From: JACOTV01 sp964579395
GTDB lineage: Bacteria; Patescibacteriota; Microgenomatia; UBA1406; GWC2-37-13
Assembly: GCA_964579395.1 (NCBI GenBank)
Contig: CAZOFT010000001.1
Span: forward strand, 229,345-293,344
DNA length: 64,000 nucleotides
Reading direction: 5' to 3'
Shown: in pieces, positions 34,935 through 43,246 of the stretch
Position numbering within the stretch: the stretch's first letter is position 1
How the letters are laid out: every line of letters starts with the position of its first letter
Program-made: the position numbers and the translations under genes
Notes under the pieces: generated by a model
Databases searched by the model: none
What the model saw: only the letters and a program-made list of their open reading frames with translations
What the model was told of the DNA's origin: nothing

Positions 34935-36263
34935 ATGATGCGCAAAATACACGCATTTTTAAAAAAGCCAACCAGCGTCGATGTGATCGTCAACACCACC
35001 GGAAGCGTGTTGAATGTGGTTTTTAGTGCGGCAATGCACTTTTTTCTGTTTCGCATCATGTCACCGGCAGACTACGGGGTGCTGACCATCTGGCTTTCCG
35101 TAATTTATGTCGGCGCCAATATGCTGGACTTTGGGACCACCGCCACGATCTACGCATATCTGCCGCCTCTTCACGAAGACCGATATGAAACCCATATCGG
35201 CAAGCGCAACACTACCACTGCTCACAAACCAAACCACGACTACTATCGATTCTTAAAAACACTCCTCAGCTACCAGTCGGGCCTCGCTTTGGCTGCGGCG
35301 GCGATCTTGGGCGCACTGCTGCCGATTATCGATCATGTATTTCTCAAAACAGGTGTGGAGGTCAGTACGTTTGTCGTGACCGTGATTGCTATCGCTTTTT
35401 TTATCCTGCAAAATTTTACGTTCAACATCCTTTATGCAACACGCAGTTTTATCTTGTCAAACAGCCTCATCACTATTGCCAACATCATAAAACTTGGGGC
35501 ACTTATTGTGTTTTTGCAAATGGGTATTCGTGATGTGAATAGCATTCTGATGACGCTCACCATCTTGGGAGTAGTAGTATTTTTTGTACCCCTTGTAGTG
35601 GTGAAACGCGACACCATTCTCCACAGTGTCTCCGCCACCTTTGACCGCTCGGCACTCAAGTTGCGCTATACCTTTACATACCTGGTGTCGACACAGATCT
35701 ACAACCTTGCCCAACGCATGGACTTGTTTGTCTTGTCCTATTTTGGACTACGTGATGAGACCGGCTACTACGCCGCAGCGCAAAAAATCATTCTGTCTAT
35801 TGCAACGGCAGTCGTCAGCATCACCCAGGTGTTGTCACCAATGTATAGCAAAGTCAAAACACAAAAAGAGGCGCGCCATATGCTTCGCCAGACGTTCATG
35901 TATCTGTCAATTCCGTCAGGCATTTTCCTCGCGCTCATTATCACTCCACAATTGTTCTTTGACTTGTATCTCAGTAAGTTCGCTCAAGCTGCGCCACTTG
36001 CCCGTGCACTGGCAGTTCCGTATATCATCTTTACCCTCGGAAATAGCGCACTGATTTTCATGTTGTATACAGCAAAAAAACCGATGATTGTCTTGTGGTC
36101 CAATGTGCTCTACCTTATCCTCATGGTTACCGGCTCCTATGTGGCCCTATCAGTCAGTACTATCACCGCACTCCCGATTGCAGTCGGAGTGGCTCTCACT
36201 GGCGCCGTGGTGCTTTTGAGCATCGCATCAATCAACACCTATAAAAATCTCCAAGAGAAATAA
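34935..36263 (+). CDS. Polysaccharide flippase (Wzx/MATE-like, MOP superfamily)
   Basis: 442 residues with twelve or so hydrophobic helices throughout. The N-terminal VLNVVFSAAMHFFLFRIMSP and the later YNLAQRMDLFVLSYFGL match polysaccharide-biosynthesis exporters that flip undecaprenyl-linked oligosaccharides across the membrane. A hydrophilic loop of about 30 residues near residue 85 (HEDRYETHIGKRN) is longer than usual. It is followed 29 nt later by a GT2 gene with its own -10 box. It is the only flippase seen in the window, so it may serve the products of both glycan loci (inference). Confidence 0.82.
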   Translation: MMRKIHAFLKKPTSVDVIVNTTGSVLNVVFSAAMHFFLFRIMSPADYGVLTIWLSVIYVGANMLDFGTTATIYAYLPPLHEDRYETHIGKRNTTTAHKPNHDYYRFLKTLLSYQSGLALAAAAILGALLPIIDHVFLKTGVEVSTFVVTVIAIAFFILQNFTFNILYATRSFILSNSLITIANIIKLGALIVFLQMGIRDVNSILMTLTILGVVVFFVPLVVVKRDTILHSVSATFDRSALKLRYTFTYLVSTQIYNLAQRMDLFVLSYFGLRDETGYYAAAQKIILSIATAVVSITQVLSPMYSKVKTQKEARHMLRQTFMYLSIPSGIFLALIITPQLFFDLYLSKFAQAAPLARALAVPYIIFTLGNSALIFMLYTAKKPMIVLWSNVLYLILMVTGSYVALSVSTITALPIAVGVALTGAVVLLSIASINTYKNLQEK

Positions 36264-36279
36264 CGCGGCGCGTATCGGG

Positions 36280-36292
36280 TATACTTGTTTTC
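36280..36292 (+). promoter_or_regulatory. -10 box, leaderless start at 36293
   Basis: TATACT at 36280-36285 ends 7 nt before the GT2 start codon. Confidence 0.5.
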
Positions 36293-37102
36293 ATGCGCTC
36301 AGTCATCGTCATCCCGACCTACACCAACACCACCGGCCTCAAGCACGTGCTTGAATGTCTGATCCGGCAGCAGATGGAGTATCCGGTAATCATCATCAAC
36401 AATCACAGCAGACCGCTATCAAACTCTTTTTTGCCGGACGTCACCGACCCCAAGCTTCAAATCACCGTCATTGAACAAGGGAAAAATACCGGCTTTGCCC
36501 CGGCGTGCAATAGGGGAGTTGCTGAAGCAAAAAAACTCTACAACCCCGACACAATTGCGTTTGTTAACGATGATATCAGCTTCACAGATGACTGGATTGC
36601 CGCGTGTCTTCACGCGATGAAACGGGAAGGTTGGCACGCGTGCGCACCGGTTCTCAAGCGCCCCGACGGAACAGTTGAAAATATCGGATACCAGGTGCTC
36701 CCGATCGGGCGTGCGGTGCTCATTACCGATCCTATTGACAAGCGTCGCAAAGATGGGCTCACTGCTGCTGCCCTTGTGTTTGAAACGGACGCGTTTACAC
36801 GACTGGGGGGATTTGACGAAAAACTCTTTGCCTATCTGGAAGATGTGGAGCTTTTCTTAAAAGCCAAAAAACACGGCCTGTCGTGGGGAGTGGAGCAGGA
36901 TGTTGCGGTCGTTCACGAAGGGCAAGTGACTTCTTCGGGATTCCCGGTGAAAAAGGCGTGGCTTGATTTTCGCAACTGGAGCTACCTGATCATCAAACAC
37001 TGGGGGTTTCGCGATCTTACAACGTATTGGCCACACATTACCATGGAGCGCTTGCGTAATCTATCGGGTCTGATCAAAGCGATCATGCACCTCAGCACCT
37101 AA
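36293..37102 (+). CDS. GT2 family glycosyltransferase
   Basis: 269 residues. SVIVIPTYTNTTGL is the fold start, NTGFAPACNRGVAEAK near residue 66 resembles the rhamnosyltransferase subgroup, and AFVNDDISFTDDW near residue 85 holds the DD metal site. LFAYLEDVELFLKAK near residue 181 gives the ED acceptor motif. No membrane helix is evident. Close in length and motif order to the gene at 23,777, suggesting paralogy. Confidence 0.85.
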   Translation: MRSVIVIPTYTNTTGLKHVLECLIRQQMEYPVIIINNHSRPLSNSFLPDVTDPKLQITVIEQGKNTGFAPACNRGVAEAKKLYNPDTIAFVNDDISFTDDWIAACLHAMKREGWHACAPVLKRPDGTVENIGYQVLPIGRAVLITDPIDKRRKDGLTAAALVFETDAFTRLGGFDEKLFAYLEDVELFLKAKKHGLSWGVEQDVAVVHEGQVTSSGFPVKKAWLDFRNWSYLIIKHWGFRDLTTYWPHITMERLRNLSGLIKAIMHLST

Positions 37103-37149
37103 GCCGGGGAGGCGTTGCCATATATAGCCGTGTAATATATACTATATCC

Positions 37150-37653
37150 ATGGCCACTCTACGACTATCCTGCCCGTGCTGCGGAGATCAAGCGCGCACC
37201 ACTGAAGATCTGCGACTCGTTAGTATGCCTGACGGGAAAAAATACTACAGTTTTTTGTGCAACGATCCACTGCACCCGGAGGGAATGACAGACGATGAAG
37301 GTGCTGTTGTAAGCAGGCTTGTCATGAAGCGTGCCGAGGAGCGCACATGGGAACTGTTGATACATTCCGGCGTTGCTTTTAAAGTGCTCACCGATCCGGT
37401 AGAGCTGCGCGACACACAGCGCCAACCAGAAGCTCATCCGCCACTCGATAGCGATGATCTGCTTGATATGCACACACGCTATTTTGACGGACTGCAATAC
37501 GAATCTGACAGAAGCATGGTGGGAGAGCCGACACAAGATGCAAACACTGCATTCACCGCCGCATACGAGGGGCTGCGTTCCCATTATCCCTCTGAGCAGC
37601 TGCGAGAAGAGTACCCGGGCCTGCGCAGAATGCATCCCGGCAAAGAGCGCTAA
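37150..37653 (+). CDS. Hypothetical protein with N-terminal Cys cluster, 167 aa
   Basis: A small soluble protein. The first residues include SCPCCGDQA (Cys8, Cys10, Cys11) and later SFLCNDPLHPEG, giving Cys and His residues that could bind zinc as a small ribbon. The rest is polar, with no recognised domain. TATACT at 37138-37143 ends 6 nt before the ATG, fixing the start. The 3' end overlaps the stop of the convergent GT-C gene by 4 nt. Function unknown; a nucleic-acid or regulatory zinc protein is possible. Confidence 0.55.
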   Translation: MATLRLSCPCCGDQARTTEDLRLVSMPDGKKYYSFLCNDPLHPEGMTDDEGAVVSRLVMKRAEERTWELLIHSGVAFKVLTDPVELRDTQRQPEAHPPLDSDDLLDMHTRYFDGLQYESDRSMVGEPTQDANTAFTAAYEGLRSHYPSEQLREEYPGLRRMHPGKER

Positions 37654-39032
37654 TCAACCACTACGTATTCGACGCCGCGAAATACTTCATGCATTCGCAC
37701 CGTTTTACCGGATTGTTCCAATACTTTCTCCATATCCACGCCGTGAATCGCAAATGTGTAGGGGATGATGATCTGACGTCCCTTTGGCGCTTTTGAAAGC
37801 GCATGAATATCGGCAATCTGAATATCCGGGCGATAATAGCCGACCGGGTCTGATGAGCTGGGAATCATATAGACAGTAGCATTTTGGGGTAGCGACGCCG
37901 CAAGCGACTGCCAGTCTTCGCGGTGATGTGTTGGGATACACACGTATACAAGACACCAAACCGCGCTTCCTACGATAATGACAGTCCTGATAGCCTGGGA
38001 ACGCACTGCCAAAACAAGCGAAATAAGGAAAAACGGCACTACATAGAGAAACCGGAAATACTGCATCATCGGTTTGTAAAACGATACGACATAGCCAATC
38101 GCAATGGGGGAGACCGCAAGAAATAGAACACTCAATATCACATCCCGTGCCGCACTTTTTCTATGCAAAAATATACCATAGATCAATGAGCCAACGAGTA
38201 GAGCGGTCCAACCACCAACTACAACCATGTCTGTTGTCGTGTTCAAATCATAGCGCCCGGCGGCAAATTTGACGGGAAGCAAGATGACGTTTTTCAACTC
38301 CGCTTTCCCCAGGACCAGCGACCAGTTTGCAACAGACTGCAGCGCGACACTGGAATACTGAAGTTGCGCAATTAAAAGAGGAGAAAGGATGGCGACACTC
38401 GTAAGCCCGCCCGGACAGATACTGAGTAAGTCGCGCCATTTGCGCCTGATGATAAAAAGCAGATGGAGTGAGGCTATGAAAAAAGCACTCGCATAAAAAG
38501 TGGCAAACAGCAGACCGGTATGCACATTGGTCACCACGATCTGTCTGCGGCTCAAAGACGCATTCAACAGGATCGGCCAGCACGCATATACCAGTGCAAT
38601 CGCCAAACACACGGCCATCATATACATACGGGCTTCTTGTGAATAGTAGAGAATGAGGGGATTAAAGAGAAAGAAAGCAGCCGCAAAGCGCGCATCTGAG
38701 GCCACTTGTTTTTGTGACACCTTACGTGCTTCTTGCACCACCAATACAAGACGATACACCAGATATCCGGCCAGCAAGCTCAACAAAACAGACGGCATGC
38801 GAAGTGCATACACGCCGGTTCCAAACACAGTCGTCCATGCCTTCAGAGTCAGGTAGTAGAGTGGGGGATGAAAGTCGTGCGGCGCATAGACAGTCAGAAT
38901 CTGCGTAAATGACAGTGTGCGCACAACTTGTGCAGCCGTCGCTTCGTCCAGCCAGAGAGATTGATCCAGAGACACGAGTCGCAGAACAAATGCACCCACC
39001 CAGACAAGGCGCCAGAACATGGTTCGGTTCAT
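37650..39032 (-). CDS. GT-C family glycosyltransferase (PMT_2/ArnT-like)
   Basis: 460 residues from MNRTMFW. About ten to twelve membrane helices, with DQSLWLDEATAAQ in the first loop (Asp29-Glu30, the catalytic acidic pair) and a short soluble C-terminus ending VVD. It should transfer a sugar from a polyprenyl-phosphate donor on the outer face of the membrane. The start is chosen because TATACT on the reverse strand (39045-39040) ends 7 nt before this ATG; the ATG 30 nt upstream would precede the box. It is divergent from the 398-aa orphan gene with an 86-bp shared intergenic region. Confidence 0.78.
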   Translation of the reverse strand: MNRTMFWRLVWVGAFVLRLVSLDQSLWLDEATAAQVVRTLSFTQILTVYAPHDFHPPLYYLTLKAWTTVFGTGVYALRMPSVLLSLLAGYLVYRLVLVVQEARKVSQKQVASDARFAAAFFLFNPLILYYSQEARMYMMAVCLAIALVYACWPILLNASLSRRQIVVTNVHTGLLFATFYASAFFIASLHLLFIIRRKWRDLLSICPGGLTSVAILSPLLIAQLQYSSVALQSVANWSLVLGKAELKNVILLPVKFAAGRYDLNTTTDMVVVGGWTALLVGSLIYGIFLHRKSAARDVILSVLFLAVSPIAIGYVVSFYKPMMQYFRFLYVVPFFLISLVLAVRSQAIRTVIIVGSAVWCLVYVCIPTHHREDWQSLAASLPQNATVYMIPSSSDPVGYYRPDIQIADIHALSKAPKGRQIIIPYTFAIHGVDMEKVLEQSGKTVRMHEVFRGVEYVVVD

Positions 39033-39106
39033 AGGAGACAGTATACGATATGTGTTTGGCAAGCGTCGATGTGATCGAGATAGTGAGCTCAGATATCCGC
39101 ATATGA

Positions 39107-39118
39107 TATACTATATTC
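39107..39118 (+). promoter_or_regulatory. -10 box, leaderless start at 39119
   Basis: TATACT at 39107-39112 ends 6 nt before the ATG of the acidic orphan gene. Confidence 0.5.
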
Positions 39119-40315
39119 ATGTCAGAGACTGCCGTACTAGAACGACCAGCACAACAACAGCCCGAACCAAAAATGCCTCAAAATGAGAGTGCTTCTCGCA
39201 GGGAAAAGCAAACGCTCAAAAAGCTCGCAGGGCGGGTCGGTTCTTTTTTGAAACAAAAAACAGACTCTGCCACATCGGTCGTTACGCACCCGATTCAGAC
39301 GGCGCTTGGACCAGAACGACAACACTACAGTGCAGGCAAATTAAAATCCGCAAGCAAACGAACGACAGATAATGCTCCTATGAGCTCAGGAGAGAACAAT
39401 CCGTACGTGTGGAATTATACCCGCGAACCTGACAAAGTATATTGGAGTGGGGTAAAAAAACAAGACACGCTGCCTTCAGGCGATGAACAAGAACAGGTGT
39501 CTGACAATCCAGAAGAAGTCATTCAAGATGTGGCCGATCTGAGCACAAAGACCCCCACTTTTTCCCTGATGGGACACGAGTATGCCATCCATCCAGATGA
39601 TGTGGCAGGCGACGGGCCAGTGCGGTATATGACAGGTGATGAAGGCGAAGCACTTATGAGAGGACAGTGGAGCAGAGACCAATACAACAGCTTGCGTGCT
39701 GAAGCTGCGGCAATGGAAACACTCATGTCATCAGATGAGGACGAGACGCAGGACGATGTCGTGCCGCAAGACATAGCGGCAGAGGGAGATGCCGACAACC
39801 TACCATCACCTTCTGCTGAGCAAATAAAACAGCGGGGAGCAAGAGAGGCGGTGGCCGGAATTGATATGATACTACATAAGATACAGCAGCTACCAAAAAA
39901 GCTCATCGGCGTAGAAGGAGGATTGCAACTAACAGAAGATGAAAAAGGGAGTCTGATGCACGAGCTTGAAAAGGCACAACTTCTACTGCAGGGAGAGATA
40001 AGTGCAGATCCTGTCTTTAAGCAGATGTTGCGAGTGCAAGAAGAGAATAGTCACCTTATATCATTCACGGAAGGGTGGGTATTTGCTCCGAACGACAATA
40101 CGGATCGTATAACAAAAGTGGACCACCAAGGCGCTACCCAGTTTGAAGTGCCAGGAGCATCTTACGACCTCTACGTGGCTGCTGACTCACTGAGAGGCAT
40201 ACACACAACCCTAGGCCAATCTGAGAGTGAGACTCGTGGCACAAGTACTCGACCATATGTACAACAACTCACTCGTATAAAGGAACACCTACAAGAAGTC
40301 TATCTCAGCTCATAA
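39119..40315 (+). CDS. Acidic hypothetical protein, 398 aa
   Basis: A soluble protein with a basic first ~95 residues (KKLAGRVGSFLKQKT), a strongly acidic middle (SSDEDETQDDVVPQD) and a helical, possibly coiled C-terminus (ELEKAQLLLQGEI). No signal peptide, membrane helix or known domain is seen. The charge layout resembles scaffold or regulatory proteins more than enzymes. It has its own leaderless promoter and is followed by tRNA-Gly. No function can be given. Confidence 0.6.
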   Translation: MSETAVLERPAQQQPEPKMPQNESASRREKQTLKKLAGRVGSFLKQKTDSATSVVTHPIQTALGPERQHYSAGKLKSASKRTTDNAPMSSGENNPYVWNYTREPDKVYWSGVKKQDTLPSGDEQEQVSDNPEEVIQDVADLSTKTPTFSLMGHEYAIHPDDVAGDGPVRYMTGDEGEALMRGQWSRDQYNSLRAEAAAMETLMSSDEDETQDDVVPQDIAAEGDADNLPSPSAEQIKQRGAREAVAGIDMILHKIQQLPKKLIGVEGGLQLTEDEKGSLMHELEKAQLLLQGEISADPVFKQMLRVQEENSHLISFTEGWVFAPNDNTDRITKVDHQGATQFEVPGASYDLYVAADSLRGIHTTLGQSESETRGTSTRPYVQQLTRIKEHLQEVYLSS

Positions 40316-40338
40316 AGCACGAGGATGCACACGTGTGT

Positions 40339-40344
40339 TATAAT
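40339..40344 (+). promoter_or_regulatory. -10 box for tRNA-Gly
   Basis: TATAAT preceded by TGT (extended -10), 11 nt upstream of the mature tRNA 5' end. Confidence 0.55.
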
Positions 40345-40355
40345 AGGGGTATAGT

Positions 40356-40428
40356 GCGGGATTAGTTCAGCGGCTAGAATGTCTCTTTTCCAAAGAGAAG
40401 GTCAGGGGTTCGAATCCCCTATCCCGCT
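40356..40428 (+). tRNA. tRNA-Gly (anticodon TCC)
   Basis: A full cloverleaf. The acceptor stem GCGGGAT pairs with ATCCCGC; the anticodon stem TCTCT/AGAGA encloses TTTCCAA with TCC at 40389-40391. The T-arm is AGGGGTTCGAATCCCCT. The 3' CCA is not encoded. The next gene starts 12 nt downstream and may be co-transcribed. Confidence 0.95.
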
Positions 40429-40440
40429 CACTGCACTACA

Positions 40441-40827
40441 ATGAATCCTCAAGCCGTTGTCACATCTTTCAATGACGCAATTACGCGGCAAGACATCGGT
40501 GTTCTCAACAACCTCATCACTGATAATCATGTGTTCATCGACTCAACGGGCGGACGCACGGAGGGGAGAGAGGCAGTCGTTGCTGCCTGGAAGTCATTTT
40601 TTGATCAGTTTCCCGGCTACGTGAACATCTTTGCTGACATGCAACAACCAGACGAAACACATGTCGTGATAATCGGTCACTCTGAATGCAGCGTACCTGA
40701 GCTTGCCGGGCCGGCACTGTGGCGCGCAACAATTGACACTGACCGCATAGCAATGTGGGAAGTCTTTGAGGATACACCCCAAAGCAGAGAATACCTACAT
40801 CTGTCCAAAGAACTCACTTCGCCTTGA
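40441..40827 (+). CDS. NTF2/SnoaL-like small protein
   Basis: 128 residues with the cone-shaped NTF2-like pattern: FNDAITRQDIGVLNNLITDNHVFIDSTGG at the start, GREAVVAAWKSFFDQFPGY in the middle and WEVFEDTPQ at the end. Members are SnoaL-type cyclases, isomerases or ligand-binding proteins; no catalytic residue set is evident. It begins 12 nt after tRNA-Gly with no -10 box of its own, so it is probably read from the tRNA promoter. The MerR regulator follows 35 nt later with its own promoter. Confidence 0.7.
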   Translation: MNPQAVVTSFNDAITRQDIGVLNNLITDNHVFIDSTGGRTEGREAVVAAWKSFFDQFPGYVNIFADMQQPDETHVVIIGHSECSVPELAGPALWRATIDTDRIAMWEVFEDTPQSREYLHLSKELTSP

Positions 40828-40854
40828 CTCTTACGCAACGTCATAGTTTATACT
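40824..40854 (+). promoter_or_regulatory. Promoter of the MerR-type gene
   Basis: TTGACT at 40824-40829, a 19-nt spacer and TATACT at 40849-40854. The long 19-bp spacer is characteristic of promoters activated by MerR-family proteins, so autoregulation is likely (inference). The ATG is 8 nt beyond the -10 box. Confidence 0.55.
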
Positions 40855-40862
40855 AGATTCAT

Positions 40863-41627
40863 ATGACAACATTTACCGTAAAAGAGCTTGCCGATATGGC
40901 CGGAGTGACTGTGCGCACCCTTCATCACTATGACCAAATCGGCCTCTTGAAACCAACCAGAAACAATACAAACGATTATCGACTCTATGACGATGAGGCA
41001 GTAATACGCCTCCAACAGATTCTGTTTTTTCGTGAAATGGATTTTGAACTCGCACAGATACAGGCAATAATGGATGCGCCTGATTATGATGTGCTGCAGG
41101 CACTGCGCGATCAAAAAAAACTTCTGGAACTGAAACGCACACGTACCGATACTCTTATTAATACGGTTGAAAAAACGATTGCAACACTTACGAATCAAGG
41201 CGACGCTCACATGAGTATGCGGTCGGTATTTGCCGGTTTTAGTCAGGAGGCAGTCGATGAGTATAAAGAAGAAGTCAAGGCTCGATGGGGCAATACAAGC
41301 GCATACAAGCAGTCTCAAAACCGCACGAGCGCATGGAGTGCTGAAGATTATAAACGAGTGGCACAAGAATATGACGCGATAGCAACAGAGCTTGCAACTC
41401 TGATGAACCATGCAGTGTCAGATCCTGAAGTCCAACAACTCATCTCGCGCCAGCATGCACAGATCAACCAGTTTTATGACTGTTCATTGGAAATGTTTCG
41501 CGCACTCGGGCAGATGTATGTCGATGATATTCGCTTTCGCAGCAATTACAATAAACACCGTCCAGGACTGGCAGTATATATGCGTGATGCAATACAAAGC
41601 TACTGCGACAGGCAAGAACGCCGATAG
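40863..41627 (+). CDS. MerR-family transcription regulator with TipAS-like effector domain
   Basis: 254 residues. Residues 1-70 form the winged helix: FTVKELADMAGVTVRTLHHYDQ and DYRLYDDEAVIRLQQI. A coiled dimerisation helix follows (KKLLELKRTRTDTLINTVEKT). The C-terminal ~140 residues (EAVDEYKEEVKARWGNTSAYKQS, then ISRQHAQINQFY) match the TipAS/Mta drug-sensing domain. In other bacteria such proteins bind amphipathic or thiopeptide compounds and turn on efflux or their own gene. No efflux gene is adjacent, so the own gene is the evident target. It converges on the P/T-rich gene (stops 2 nt apart). Confidence 0.85.
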   Translation: MTTFTVKELADMAGVTVRTLHHYDQIGLLKPTRNNTNDYRLYDDEAVIRLQQILFFREMDFELAQIQAIMDAPDYDVLQALRDQKKLLELKRTRTDTLINTVEKTIATLTNQGDAHMSMRSVFAGFSQEAVDEYKEEVKARWGNTSAYKQSQNRTSAWSAEDYKRVAQEYDAIATELATLMNHAVSDPEVQQLISRQHAQINQFYDCSLEMFRALGQMYVDDIRFRSNYNKHRPGLAVYMRDAIQSYCDRQERR

Positions 41628-41628
41628 G

Positions 41629-42345
41629 TTATTTACTTGCGCAAACCGGACACATAATCTTCATGGCAGTTGCCGCAGGCGGTGAAATACAAGGCGGAGG
41701 AGTCTTTGTGGGAGTCGGTGTCGGCGGAAGCGGCGTGGTACTTGGCTTCGGAGTCGGTGTCGGCGCATTGGTGGGCGTTGGAGTTGGGGTATTGGTGGGA
41801 AGCGGTGTAGCTGTCGGTGGTCGGGGAGTCTCAGTTGGCTGTGTACAGTTGGTGCGCACACCATTGACAGCAGCCTTCAGAACATCGGCTCCCGGATATC
41901 CGTATCGATCACCAGTGTAGGATGGGCTGTCATATACAGTCGCATTGCGAGGTATCAGATCGGCTTGAAAATAACCACACGGCACCTCAACTTGAGAACC
42001 GTCTGACACATTGCTTACGACCGGACCGCTTGTTGCCTGCCAGCTCGGACCCCACGCAAGCTGATTTGCTTTGTACATTACAAGTTTTAACTCATACTGA
42101 CGGCCTGAGTCGTGCACCGTGACACGCGTACCGTCATAACTCATCGTTTGCCCTTCACCATGATCCCAATATACTGTGGGGTCACTTGCTTGAGAGCTCA
42201 AAGTCGTCTGGCGCGTGATCACATACGCACCCACGAGTGATCCGATTACAAGCCCCACAACTGCAATGACTCCAACAACAGACCACTGGTGTTTCTTGAC
42301 AGAAGCAGAAGATTGCGAAGGAGGCTGGGGAGGGGGAATGTTCAT
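41629..42345 (-). CDS. Membrane-anchored protein with P/T-rich C-terminal stalk
   Basis: 238 residues from MNIPPPQPP. One membrane helix (VVGVIAVVGLVIGSLVGAYVI) is followed by a ~115-residue soluble domain containing two cysteines. Then comes a long Pro/Thr repeat (TPRPPTATPLPTNTPTPTP, residues ~168-213) and a terminal MCPVCASK. The repeat is a typical extended cell-surface linker and is prone to O-glycosylation, which would suit the nearby PMT-like genes. No sortase motif is visible; the final CxxC is unusual for such a tail. The start is chosen over an ATG 13 codons upstream because the protein N-terminus is then short and cytoplasmic. Confidence 0.65.
   Translation of the reverse strand: MNIPPPQPPSQSSASVKKHQWSVVGVIAVVGLVIGSLVGAYVITRQTTLSSQASDPTVYWDHGEGQTMSYDGTRVTVHDSGRQYELKLVMYKANQLAWGPSWQATSGPVVSNVSDGSQVEVPCGYFQADLIPRNATVYDSPSYTGDRYGYPGADVLKAAVNGVRTNCTQPTETPRPPTATPLPTNTPTPTPTNAPTPTPKPSTTPLPPTPTPTKTPPPCISPPAATAMKIMCPVCASK
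41680..41840. repeat. Low-complexity repeat encoding the Pro/Thr linker
   Basis: A GT-rich imperfect repeat of about 6-12 nt units (variants of GGAGTCGGTGTCGG) on the + strand that encodes Pro/Thr codons on the minus strand. Such tracts vary in length between strains and can mislead assembly. Confidence 0.7.
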
Positions 42346-42407
42346 AGGTACACTACAGTAACTATAGAGAATCTCACCAGGCATTGCAACGAGTAGGGAG
42401 CGCCTGT

Positions 42408-43169
42408 TCAGGAAGTATGAGAAGAAGTATAGAGTTGCTGGCTGTCTTGCAACTCTGTTGGGCTGTTTATGCCGATACCCACTTCTTCAAACGGAAAGGG
42501 AACCGCGATAACATTCATTTGTCGACCGCATGCAATGGTAACCAAATCGGTGAGGTAATATTCGCCAGTCACTGCAGAAGCGTGAATTTGTGGCAGAAAC
42601 TCTTGTAAAAACGCGTAGTCAAAGCAATATAAACCCGCGTTTAATTCTGTTATGGTTCGCTGGGTTTCGTCTGCATCTTTATGCTCAACAATATCCATGA
42701 CATTTCCCGCTTCATCCCGCTCCACACGCCCCCAAGCCAACTCATCTGGATTGTCATGAATGGTGGTCACAAACGAGATTGCAGCATTTTCGTTGACGTG
42801 TCGCTCAATCATTTCCTGTACACGACCCGCTTCATAAAACATCAGGTGATCTCCATACCCGACCAACACTTGCTTGGGTGGGTTTTCAGAAAGCTCTTTA
42901 AAACCCACTTGGGCAGCATGTCCGGTACCCAATTGCACATCCTGTTTGGCAAAACGGACATCGGGGTACTCCTTGAGCACTGCCCGCACGCTATCTTCAA
43001 ATGCACCGACCACCACTACAATCTGAGAAGCAAGCTGATTCATCAAATCGACGCCATAATCAATCATCGGCCGATCGTTAAAGGGAAGCGTTACTTTATT
43101 AACCTCAGTAGAATTCAGGCGCGTGCCACGCCCGCCGGCCAAGATGATTGCTGCAGTTTGATCTCTCAT
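42408..43169 (-). CDS. Sugar-1-phosphate nucleotidyltransferase (GlmU N-domain-like)
   Basis: 253 residues from MRDQTAAII. AIILAGGRGTRLN is the nucleotide-binding loop, QLGTGHAAQ and VGYGDHLMF follow the GlmU order, and GEYYLTDLVTIA with GINSPTEL closes the pyrophosphorylase domain. The left-handed beta-helix acetyltransferase of full GlmU is absent. It should make a UDP-sugar such as UDP-GlcNAc or UDP-glucose. TACAAT on the reverse strand (43184-43179) ends 9 nt before the ATG, and AGGAGG lies between them: one of the few true Shine-Dalgarno-like sites in the window. Confidence 0.82.
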   Translation of the reverse strand: MRDQTAAIILAGGRGTRLNSTEVNKVTLPFNDRPMIDYGVDLMNQLASQIVVVVGAFEDSVRAVLKEYPDVRFAKQDVQLGTGHAAQVGFKELSENPPKQVLVGYGDHLMFYEAGRVQEMIERHVNENAAISFVTTIHDNPDELAWGRVERDEAGNVMDIVEHKDADETQRTITELNAGLYCFDYAFLQEFLPQIHASAVTGEYYLTDLVTIACGRQMNVIAVPFPFEEVGIGINSPTELQDSQQLYTSSHTS

Positions 43170-43246
43170 GATCCTCCTATTGTACACGAATACCCGAAAA
43201 AACGAAGTGATTTTTCTTTATTGAAGATTGCAGTGGTGCGACAAAG

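Noticed and set aside
41680..41840. Repeat tract as a CRISPR array
   Set aside because: Units are short and imperfect with no spacers, and encode the Pro/Thr linker.
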